Source of the DNA: Clostridia bacterium
GTDB taxonomy: Bacteria; Bacillota_A; Clostridia; Christensenellales; UBA1242
Length of the DNA: 6,911 nt
Assembly: GCA_017938565.1 (NCBI GenBank)
Contig: JAGBBI010000160.1
Location: forward strand, 1-6,911
Reading direction: 5' to 3'
In this document: one piece after another, positions 1 to 6,541 of the stretch
Position numbering within the stretch: the first letter of the stretch is position 1
Layout: each line of letters starts with the position of its first letter
Position numbers and translations under genes: made by a program
The notes under the pieces: model-generated
Database searches by the model: none
What the model saw: only the letters and a program-made list of their open reading frames with translations
Told to the model about the DNA's origin: nothing

Positions 1-281
1 ACAATCTTATTTTTATTTGGGTATTGATTGACTGCCGAATTAATTGCCGAGCAATTTGACTCACTTCCACCACTTGTAAAAATAATGTTCTCTGCATCAC
101 ACCCAATTAAACCTGCACAATTTTGCCTTGCTCCTTCAACGGCTCTTTTCACTTTAACGCCGTGTCCATAAATTGAACTTGGATTTCCGAATTGCAGGTC
201 TAAATATGGTTGTAATTTTTCTCTCACATTTATTGATATCTTAGTCGTTGCATTATTGTCTAAATAAACAAATCTGTTCAT
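1..281 (-). CDS. Cysteine desulfurase (NifS/IscS-like), N-terminal part, cut by window edge
   Basis: Start of a PLP-dependent class V aminotransferase-fold enzyme that removes sulfur from L-cysteine, giving alanine and an enzyme-bound persulfide for Fe-S clusters or thiolated tRNA. Visible family motifs: VYLDNNATT (residues 5-13), FGNPSSIYGHG (31-41) and FTSGGSESN (68-76), the last helping to bind the cofactor phosphate. The PLP lysine and the catalytic cysteine lie beyond the left edge. About 93 codons of an expected 380-400 are present. The ATG at 281-279 is the only reasonable start: an in-frame stop lies three codons upstream and an AAAGGGA ribosome binding site precedes it. It follows tsaD by 50 bases on the same strand with no terminator between, so it is probably the third gene of the prfB-tsaD transcript. 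Which subgroup it belongs to (IscS, NifS or a tRNA-thiolation type) cannot be told from this part. Confidence 0.93.
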   Translation of the reverse strand, partial: MNRFVYLDNNATTKISINVREKLQPYLDLQFGNPSSIYGHGVKVKRAVEGARQNCAGLIGCDAENIIFTSGGSESNCSAINSAVNQYPNKNKI

Positions 282-331
282 ATATGCTTATTCCCTTTGA
301 TTTCATTTCTATTTAGATAGTCTTTAAATCT

Positions 332-1348
332 CTATAAACTAATTGTAGACTTTGGCGAAAGGTCAAGCCCTGCTGGGTCTTTCCCTTCAATATAATTATA
401 ATAGCCCTGACTTGCAATCATTGCTGCGTTGTCTGTACAAAGTTTAAGTGGCGGATAATATACTTTAACACCCAAAGGTTCAAGTCTTTCTTCAAGTTTT
501 TTCCTGAGTGCCAAATTCGCAGACACACCACCTGCTAATATAAGTTTTTTATAGCCTGTTCTTTTTAATTCTTCTTCACATTTTACCGCAAGTTGCTCGG
601 TCGCCTGTTCTTGAAATGATGCACAAATATCTGGAACCGAGATTTCTTCATTTTTTTGTTTCTTGTTATGAATATAATTTATAACGGCTGTCTTTAACCC
701 GCTATACGAAAAGCCTTGAAGATTTGCATAATCATTTTTCACAAATTTAATATTTGGTGTTCCTTGCTCTGCCATTCGCTGAACATTTGGGCCCCCTGGA
801 TACTCTAAACCACACTCTCTTGCGACCTTATCAAAAGCCTCTCCAATGGCGTCATCAGTAGTTGTTGCAATAAGTTTTTTGTCAGTATGTGAAGTCATTT
901 CGAAAAGAGCGGTATGTCCACCACTTACAACTAAGCACATAAAAGGAGGTTCTAAATCTTTATGGGCGATAAAATTTGCGCTTATATGTCCTTCAATATG
1001 ATTTACTGCATAAAGAGGTTTTCCGCTTGAATAACTTAACGCTTTTGCAAATGATACCCCAACAATTAATGCCCCCAAAAGTCCCGCACCATACGTTACA
1101 GCAATAGCATCAATATCTTCCATTGTAACTTCGGCCTCTTTTAATGCGGTATCAAAACAATATTTTATGTTCTTTGTGTGATTCCTTGAAGCAATTTCAG
1201 GAACAACTCCACCATATAACTTGTGAATATCAATTTGCGATGAGATAACATTTGAAAGCACTTCTCTGCCATTTTTAACAACAGCAACTGATGTATCATC
1301 GCAAGAACTTTCAATTCCCAAAATCAAAACATCTTTTTCTTTTTTCAT
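332..1348 (-). CDS. tsaD: tRNA N6-adenosine threonylcarbamoyltransferase TsaD (Gcp/YgjD)
   Basis: Catalytic subunit for t6A37 formation: it transfers the threonylcarbamoyl group from threonylcarbamoyl-AMP (made by TsaC/TsaB-type enzymes) to A37 of ANN-decoding tRNAs, working in the cytoplasm with TsaB and TsaE. The 338 residues are the usual bacterial length. Motifs in order: GIESSCDDTS (11-20), the metal-binding HIEGH (His117 and His121), VSGGHT (141-146), DDAIGEAFDKVAR (165-177), YPGGP (183-187), AGGVSANLALR (272-282) and CTDNAAM (304-310) with the third metal ligand Asp306. This is an intact ASKHA-fold kinase-like protein with no missing key residue. Its ATG shares one base with the prfB stop codon (TAATG), and the AAAGGTAG ribosome binding site lies inside the end of prfB, so translation is probably coupled. 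The stop is TAG. TsaB and TsaE genes are not in the window. Confidence 0.98.
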   Translation of the reverse strand: MKKEKDVLILGIESSCDDTSVAVVKNGREVLSNVISSQIDIHKLYGGVVPEIASRNHTKNIKYCFDTALKEAEVTMEDIDAIAVTYGAGLLGALIVGVSFAKALSYSSGKPLYAVNHIEGHISANFIAHKDLEPPFMCLVVSGGHTALFEMTSHTDKKLIATTTDDAIGEAFDKVARECGLEYPGGPNVQRMAEQGTPNIKFVKNDYANLQGFSYSGLKTAVINYIHNKKQKNEEISVPDICASFQEQATEQLAVKCEEELKRTGYKKLILAGGVSANLALRKKLEERLEPLGVKVYYPPLKLCTDNAAMIASQGYYNYIEGKDPAGLDLSPKSTISL

Positions 1349-2436
1349 TATTGCTCTACCTTTAAAAATTCGTTAATAAATTCCTGTATTTCGCCATCTA
1401 ATACCGCACCCGAATTAGAAGTTTCATAATTCGTTCTGTGGTCTTTTACAAGGTTATATGGGTGTAAAATATACGACCTAATCTGACTGCCCCATTCAAT
1501 TTTTTTATTCTCTCCAAGTTTTAATTGTCGCTGACGCTCTTTTTCTGCCAAATCTTTTTCAAGTAACTTTGAGTATAGCATCTTCATTGCCATTTCTCGG
1601 TTTTGAATTTGACTTCTTTCATTTTGGCATTGCACAACAATACCGCTTGGAATATGTGTAATTCTTATTGCACTTTCGGTTTTATTTACGTGTTGACCAC
1701 CCGCACCACTGCTTCTGTATGTATCAATTTTCAAATCACTTGGATTAATATCTATATTTGGTGTATCGTCAACAAATGGCGAAACTTCAAGCGAGGCAAA
1801 CGAAGTGTGTCTTCTGTTATTCGCATCATATGGCGAAAGCCTTACAAGTCTGTGAACGCCCTGCTCGGTTCTTAAATAACCATAGGCAAAATCACCCTCA
1901 ACCAAAATTGTTTCACTTTTAATTCCAGCACCATCGCCGGCTTGATAGTCCAAAACTTGAACACTCCAACCACGCTTCTCTGCATACCTTGTATACATTC
2001 TTGCAATCATTTCCGCCCAGTCTTGAGCTTCTTCACCGCCGGCACCAGAGTGAAATGTTAGAATTGCCGGACCATCATCATATTCTTTGTTTAAAAGTGT
2101 TTCTATCCACAGTGTAGACAACATTTTTTCGGCGTTTGCCTTATATTCATCAATCTCGCTAAAATCTTCAACAACATCTTCACCAGACAATTCGATTATC
2201 GTTATAAAATCAGCAATAGCAAGCTCAGTCTTTTTAAGATTATCTAATTTCTTTTCAATTACTTTTTTTCTTTTACTAATCTTTGTCGCTTCTGTAAAAT
2301 CTTCCCAAAAAGCAGGATCTTGCTGTAATTCGTCCAACTTTAACAACTCCACATCAAGACCAACAAACTTATTCTTAACTATCTCAAACTTCTTATTAAA
2401 TTCATCTGCAATAATTTTATAATCATAAATATTCAT
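1348..2436 (-). CDS. prfB: Peptide chain release factor 2 (RF2)
   Basis: Class I release factor that reads UGA and UAA in the ribosomal A site and triggers peptide release. The 362 residues match the family length. An N-terminal helical domain (about 1-110) is followed by the codon-recognition region and the catalytic GGQ loop: SSGAGGQHVNKTESAIRIT, with GGQ at 246-248. The region that discriminates stop codons reads RLSPYDANNRRHTSFAS (199-215), which is RF2-like rather than the PAT type of RF1, but has SPY (201-203) where RF2 usually has SPF. The gene is in one continuous frame: the place of the usual programmed +1 frameshift reads GGT CTT GAT (codons 26-28), so no shift is needed. The ATG at 2436 is preceded by GTAAGGGA and a strong promoter. 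It overlaps tsaD by one base and leads that operon. Confidence 0.98.
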   Translation of the reverse strand: MNIYDYKIIADEFNKKFEIVKNKFVGLDVELLKLDELQQDPAFWEDFTEATKISKRKKVIEKKLDNLKKTELAIADFITIIELSGEDVVEDFSEIDEYKANAEKMLSTLWIETLLNKEYDDGPAILTFHSGAGGEEAQDWAEMIARMYTRYAEKRGWSVQVLDYQAGDGAGIKSETILVEGDFAYGYLRTEQGVHRLVRLSPYDANNRRHTSFASLEVSPFVDDTPNIDINPSDLKIDTYRSSGAGGQHVNKTESAIRITHIPSGIVVQCQNERSQIQNREMAMKMLYSKLLEKDLAEKERQRQLKLGENKKIEWGSQIRSYILHPYNLVKDHRTNYETSNSGAVLDGEIQEFINEFLKVEQ

Positions 2437-2465
2437 AGATATACTCGTTTCCCTTACAAATATAA

Positions 2466-2494
2466 ATTATATCACTAAATTTAATGTTTGTCTA
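2466..2494 (-). promoter_or_regulatory. Sigma-A type promoter for prfB-tsaD-cysteine desulfurase
   Basis: Reading on the minus strand, a TAGACA -35 box (2494-2489, five of six matches to TTGACA) is followed after exactly 17 bases by a perfect TATAAT -10 box (2471-2466). TGA stands just before the -10 box, giving the TGnTATAAT extended form. The expected transcript start near 2459 leaves a short leader of about 20 bases containing the GTAAGGGA ribosome binding site before the prfB ATG at 2436. No room remains for a riboswitch or leader peptide. Placement directly after the terminator of the upstream operon supports it as the promoter of an independent unit. Confidence 0.85.
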
Positions 2495-2529
2495 TAAAAA
2501 GAAAAGACTTCCGTTGCATTCAGTCTTTA
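2495..2529 (-). terminator. Factor-independent terminator ending the three-gene hypothetical operon
   Basis: On the minus strand, AAAGACT (2528-2522) pairs with AGTCTTT (2509-2503) around a 12-base loop, and the stem runs straight into TCTTTTT. The 7-bp stem has only two G-C pairs, so it may be leaky, but the T-rich tail and the position, about 30 bases after the stop of the 179-residue gene and directly before the prfB promoter, fit a terminator. Confidence 0.65.
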
Positions 2530-2559
2530 TGATACCTGAATAAACAAAAGTCCTTTACA

Positions 2560-3099
2560 TTAATTATTTGAAGATTTTTCTGCTATTCTTGAAGATTCAT
2601 CAAATCCACTATTCTCAAGATCCTTAGCAAGAGCACTGTTTGAAACGCTATTTCGGAAAACAAAATTCTTTTCAAATTTTTCATTTCCAGATTGATTCAT
2701 AATATCAATAAAATCTCTTTCAACTTCTCCACCTTGAAAAATAATATTAATGTTCTCTTCAAAGACAGCCAATGCTTCAACCAACATTAGTTTTTTATCA
2801 TTTGCAAAAATCGCTCGCAACACACAATTCCCAATTGCCTTAAGAAGCGGATAAATCAATCCGTTTGAAACAATAAACGCATGTTTAATGTCCATTTTGC
2901 AATTGTATACTTCGTCAAAATACATCTTTTTTAGGTAATCGGCATTTGCTTTTGGAAGTTTATCTTTTTCAACTAATCCAGTCAACTTTTCAACTATAAA
3001 TTCCTTTGTCGCTTTGATAATGGCAGAGATTTTCATTTCGTCAACCTTAGCAAGTTTAATAGGTCTAAAATCACTCCCGAGTCTTGCAAGACTATCCAT
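2560..3099 (-). CDS. Uncharacterised 179-residue helical protein
   Basis: I do not recognise a family. The protein is predicted mainly helical and charged, with no signal peptide and no convincing membrane segment; the most apolar stretch (about 73-100, around GLIYPLLKAIG) is interrupted by charged residues and looks like packed helices. The tail (about 150-179) is rich in Ser, Asn and Glu and probably disordered. The ATG at 3099-3097 follows a strong AAAGGAG ribosome binding site with 11 bases spacing, which supports both the start and real translation. It is the last gene of a same-strand group with the 484-residue membrane protein (40-base gap) and the coiled-coil protein, and a terminator follows its TAA stop. 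A partner role for those two proteins is inference from position only. Confidence 0.8.
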   Translation of the reverse strand: MDSLARLGSDFRPIKLAKVDEMKISAIIKATKEFIVEKLTGLVEKDKLPKANADYLKKMYFDEVYNCKMDIKHAFIVSNGLIYPLLKAIGNCVLRAIFANDKKLMLVEALAVFEENINIIFQGGEVERDFIDIMNQSGNEKFEKNFVFRNSVSNSALAKDLENSGFDESSRIAEKSSNN

Positions 3100-3119
3100 A
3101 ATAATCGTTTCTCCTTTTA

Positions 3120-3146
3120 AAGATAAATTGTTGTTTAATTTATCTT
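3120..3146 (-). repeat. Perfect inverted repeat between two operon genes (intercistronic hairpin)
   Basis: AAGATAAATT (3120-3129) and AATTTATCTT (3137-3146) are perfectly complementary across a 7-base spacer. On the minus-strand transcript the left arm contains the TAA stop of the 484-residue gene, and the right arm ends about five bases before the AAAGGAG ribosome binding site of the 179-residue gene. The stem is almost all A-T and no T-run follows on either strand, so a terminator is unlikely. It could stabilise the transcript end or set translation of the next gene. Confidence 0.6.
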
Positions 3147-4594
3147 AAATAATCTTCAATTCTCTTTTTGAAATCCTTAATGAAGCCGATGTAAAGCTTG
3201 TACAATTCCGACCTTTTATTAACGTTCGCAAAGTCGATTTTTAGGTCATTATACTTAGTATACACTTTATCTTTAAACTTATCTGCGTAATATGACGAAG
3301 AAAATTGATTTTCAATAATTGAGAATAAATACCCAGAAATAGCATTTTTTTCTTCTTCACTTGCAACACGATAAGAGTACTTTTCCCCGTCAAAATCTAA
3401 TCCAAATTTATCTTTGCAAAGTTTTTCATATGGCTCAAGCTTTTCTACCATAGAAAGATAAAATTCATACATCTTTAACTGGCTGGTCTGTTTTACAATT
3501 GAAGTTTCTCTTGATTCGCTTGAAAGCTCATTACAATAGATATTTATAACCTCACCAAATTCTTTTGAGTCAGTTTCTCCATTTGCTTTAATTGAATCCG
3601 TAATAAGCCCAATTCGTGCGATTAAGTCAAGGTTGCAATTCTTCTTTTCTATACCTGAAAATTGCGAATTTGCCCAACCCTCAACTTCAATTTCTTTACT
3701 GTTTTTTATTTTAACTTCATTATTAGATATTTCTTTTTTGCCTTTTCTCTCTGGAGCGACCTCTTCCACATTGGTTTCCTCATCTGCTACGAATTGATTA
3801 TCAATCCTTAAAAAGTAGTTCAATTTATCAACACCTTGAAGTCGTCCATCGACAAACTTTACAAGTTTAATCGATTTAATAAAACCATCAAATTCTTTCT
3901 TTGTTGAATCTATTTTTCTTTCAAGTCTTTCAATTTTACCAATTTTAGAATTTATCAAAACATATACATTCAGTGCACGAAAGATATTTTTTTTGAGTGC
4001 GAGCCATAAAATCACTAACCCCAAAAACATTGAGCCAGTAAAAATAGGTAAATACAAAGCAACCGTCTTATTTTTAATTAACACACTTGTCAAATCAATG
4101 TCGAACTTAGACAAAATTGGATAAGCTATTGCAATCATCGCAAGACCAATAAGCAATGCTCCAAAAAAAAGTGCAAAAACGTTTGACTTTAATTGCTTTG
4201 ACACCGGTCTTTCCAGTACTGCCAATTCTTTTGATGAATACATAAAACCATCTTTTGTCATATGCTTATTTGAAACATAATCGTTTTCAAGGTCAATAGC
4301 CGTTTTGTAAAGCTCTTTGGCTTTTTTGTCAATATTTTTGATGTAGACCGCAATTATCTCATCGAGCTGTAAAAGAGAAGGGATATTCCCCTCTTTGGTA
4401 AACGACTTGGCAAGTCTTCTAAACTCTGCCAAATCAAAGAGTGGAATATCCTTATTATACTTTTCTCGAATATAATCACGGACATCTAATTCTAAAATAT
4501 CGTCCGACTGCTTTTCGATTTCATTATAGATTCTAATGTACAAGCAAACATTTTTCATAATTGCAAGCGACTCTATTTGGTCGAATCTATACAT
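3140..4594 (-). CDS. Uncharacterised membrane protein with two central transmembrane segments
   Basis: No family recognised. The 484 residues divide into an N-terminal charged helical region (1-135), two hydrophobic segments (about 138-161, NVFALFFGALLIGLAMIAIAYPIL in two parts of the helix, and about 177-200 ending VILWLAL) joined by a loop of about 15 residues, a short coiled-coil-like stretch (about 214-245), a low-complexity Glu then Lys-rich linker (about 268-305), and a C-terminal helical region (306-484). Lysines before the first and directly after the second hydrophobic segment (KKNIFR) suggest both termini are cytoplasmic, with a hairpin in the membrane. There is no signal peptide. 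The ATG at 4594-4592 has a good AGGAG site 11 bases upstream. It lies 60 bases after the coiled-coil gene with no terminator and 40 bases before the 179-residue gene, so the three are probably co-transcribed. Confidence 0.85.
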   Translation of the reverse strand: MYRFDQIESLAIMKNVCLYIRIYNEIEKQSDDILELDVRDYIREKYNKDIPLFDLAEFRRLAKSFTKEGNIPSLLQLDEIIAVYIKNIDKKAKELYKTAIDLENDYVSNKHMTKDGFMYSSKELAVLERPVSKQLKSNVFALFFGALLIGLAMIAIAYPILSKFDIDLTSVLIKNKTVALYLPIFTGSMFLGLVILWLALKKNIFRALNVYVLINSKIGKIERLERKIDSTKKEFDGFIKSIKLVKFVDGRLQGVDKLNYFLRIDNQFVADEETNVEEVAPERKGKKEISNNEVKIKNSKEIEVEGWANSQFSGIEKKNCNLDLIARIGLITDSIKANGETDSKEFGEVINIYCNELSSESRETSIVKQTSQLKMYEFYLSMVEKLEPYEKLCKDKFGLDFDGEKYSYRVASEEEKNAISGYLFSIIENQFSSSYYADKFKDKVYTKYNDLKIDFANVNKRSELYKLYIGFIKDFKKRIEDYLR

Positions 4595-4654
4595 ATAATT
4601 TATTTCTCCTAAAAATTATTTCCCCCGATATTATTTGATTTTGCCTCTCTACAT

Positions 4655-6541
4655 TTAAAACTCTTGTGGTGGGAATTCATCAATGCCCTTTCGTTTGCCA
4701 CTTTCGGTAAACATTTGACTTTCAATAATTTTATCAAGTTTTCTAAGTTCGCCGTAGGTAAGTTCACCACCCTCAACCGTTACAATAGGTTTTTTGCCTT
4801 CAAAAGTTAAAGAAATCTTTTTGCCGGTTCCATTTAATACTTGACCGTTAAATGTTTTTATAATGTAATTTCTAAGTTTAATTTGTCCTTGTTTTTCTTC
4901 TTCGGAAACAGTCTCAACACCCTTTTTCGCTTTAAACTCTTCACGTCTTTCACGATCACGTGCGATATAAGAGGAAGCGTTAACGATTGCCTCACCCAAG
5001 TATTCAAGATTTACAGCGTCGCTATCAGAATGTCTTGTTTGCTCGTGTTTCATATCAATCTCTGGAACTTGATAAACGATCTTTTGGCCATCTCTACTTA
5101 CAGTATAACTTTCAGTCCTACTTAGAATAGATTCACTTCCCTTGATAACTACTGTGTCAAGCAATGCATTACCCACCTTCGACTCGTGAGAGACAAGTCC
5201 TTCAACCTGCTTGTAAAAAGTAAACTGTTCAATCGAGCCTTCAAGCAAACATCTTGCCGCATTATCTTTCACGCCAGCATCTCCAGCTCTTGATACAGCA
5301 TTGCTTGATCTATTTGAGTTGATTGTCTTTTGAAGTTGAGATTGGAATTTCCCAATATATTCCTCAAGTCTTACCAACCCTTCAACCGACTTATTCTTTT
5401 CCAAATCTTTAACTGCTCTTTCAAACATTGCAACTGTAGAAAGTTTTACCGAAGAATCAACACCATAAGATCCTAATATTTTAGCATTCTTTTCTAAGTC
5501 ATTTTTTAATGCCTGTATTTCATTTTTTACCTTAACATACCTTTTGTCATACTCACCAAGAGCATTAATTACCGTTTCATTCGCTTGCATTGTTGCGTCT
5601 GCTAAATTCCTTTCTAATTGAGCAATATCTTCAAGAGAAGTTGTATCATTAACCTTTTGCAAACCATCTTGTACAACTTGAATTGCCAATACGTTATGTT
5701 GAATGATTGTAATATTTTGTTGACTTGCACCCAAACTACGCATTTCTTCAAGTTTTTGTTCTAATTCATTAAGTGTTGCTTGTGCTTGTTCTAGCAACGA
5801 CTGTGCTCTTTCCTCTGGGTTATCAAGTTCAAAACGCAACGAACCACTTTCGAAATCATTATATGAACCACTTCCAGTTAAAATTATTGCATCTTCTGAT
5901 TCTTCTGGTGCTACATACTCAAAAGTTGGAGCCTTTCGTGGTTCAGGTTTTTTATCGATAACGTCAATAGTAGGCTTTGAATAAGGCTTCTTTTGAACCT
6001 CGTCAATTCCTAAAACAATATTAAGCATTCTTCTTGCAGCAGTTGATTTTTTATACTTTGGTGGTAACAATTGCTGAGCAACTTGCTCTTCTGGGTTTTC
6101 AGCACCCTTAGACCTCAGTTCTTCAACCATTTGTCTGCCTTGACTTGCCAACATTTCAATTGCTTTTCTGTCTATTGGTGTAAGCCTTGAATCAGCATTT
6201 ACCATTTCTTCAAAAGACTTAACAGGTGCCTTTCCTTTTTCAAGGCGTAATGATTCATTAAATCTTTGAGATTCTTTATAAAGATCCCCAAATCTTTTAA
6301 TTGCCCTTAAACCTTTGTCTCTAAGTTCGTCTTTTTCACCTATCTCAGCACCAAGTTTATCATCAAGAATACTTACTAAATCTAAGCCATATTCAAGTAA
6401 TGGAGTACGTGCCTCAGGTGAAAGCCCTGCTAAAATATCGTTATATCTTTCAACAGAAGCTATGAAGTTTGCATTTCCTTTACGACGATTTTCGTAGGCT
6501 TCATCTATTTCAGACTCAACCCTTTCAGTTTGTTCAGGTCT
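4655..6541 (-). CDS. Uncharacterised coiled-coil protein, 5' end lost at the sequence junction
   Basis: No family recognised. The first ATG in frame is at 6205-6203 (516 residues to the stop), but it has no clear ribosome binding site, and the same frame stays open upstream for 112 more codons with similar Glu/Lys/Leu-rich content (for example ERYNDILAGLSPEARTPLLE) up to the composition change near 6540. The real start is therefore missing, and at least 628 residues of the protein are seen. Counted from Met 6205: a helical region (1-70), a Pro-rich disordered linker (about 73-105), long coiled-coil-prone helices (about 128-160, 192-245 and 258-297), a Ser/Asn-rich break (about 296-312), and a mixed C-terminal region with beta-like stretches (about 350-382 and 463-480) ending in FPPQEF. 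No membrane segment is visible. The next gene, 60 bases on, encodes a two-segment membrane protein, so a membrane-linked structural role is possible but unproven. Confidence 0.85.
   Translation of the reverse strand, partial: RPEQTERVESEIDEAYENRRKGNANFIASVERYNDILAGLSPEARTPLLEYGLDLVSILDDKLGAEIGEKDELRDKGLRAIKRFGDLYKESQRFNESLRLEKGKAPVKSFEEMVNADSRLTPIDRKAIEMLASQGRQMVEELRSKGAENPEEQVAQQLLPPKYKKSTAARRMLNIVLGIDEVQKKPYSKPTIDVIDKKPEPRKAPTFEYVAPEESEDAIILTGSGSYNDFESGSLRFELDNPEERAQSLLEQAQATLNELEQKLEEMRSLGASQQNITIIQHNVLAIQVVQDGLQKVNDTTSLEDIAQLERNLADATMQANETVINALGEYDKRYVKVKNEIQALKNDLEKNAKILGSYGVDSSVKLSTVAMFERAVKDLEKNKSVEGLVRLEEYIGKFQSQLQKTINSNRSSNAVSRAGDAGVKDNAARCLLEGSIEQFTFYKQVEGLVSHESKVGNALLDTVVIKGSESILSRTESYTVSRDGQKIVYQVPEIDMKHEQTRHSDSDAVNLEYLGEAIVNASSYIARDRERREEFKAKKGVETVSEEEKQGQIKLRNYIIKTFNGQVLNGTGKKISLTFEGKKPIVTVEGGELTYGELRKLDKIIESQMFTESGKRKGIDEFPPQEF

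Noticed and set aside
282..331. Terminator between tsaD and the cysteine desulfurase
   Set aside because: Only a 4-bp CTAT/ATAG pairing is seen and no T-run follows, so co-transcription is preferred.
1603..2422. Plus-strand open frames at 1603-1875 and 2087-2422
   Set aside because: They lie opposite prfB, whose identity is certain, and their translations have no family features or ribosome binding sites.
1348..4594. Reassigned UGA code
   Set aside because: Tryptophans in the genes checked are encoded by TGG, no internal TGA is needed, and a UGA-reading release factor 2 is present.
4595..4654. Terminator or promoter in the gap between the coiled-coil and membrane-protein genes
   Set aside because: AAATAAT appears twice but as a direct, not inverted, repeat around a GGGGG; only a 5-bp AT pairing is possible, and no -35/-10 pair with proper spacing is visible.
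6203..6205. ATG as the true start of the coiled-coil gene
   Set aside because: No convincing ribosome binding site precedes it and the frame stays open for 112 more coding-like codons upstream to the junction, so the gene is treated as 5'-truncated.
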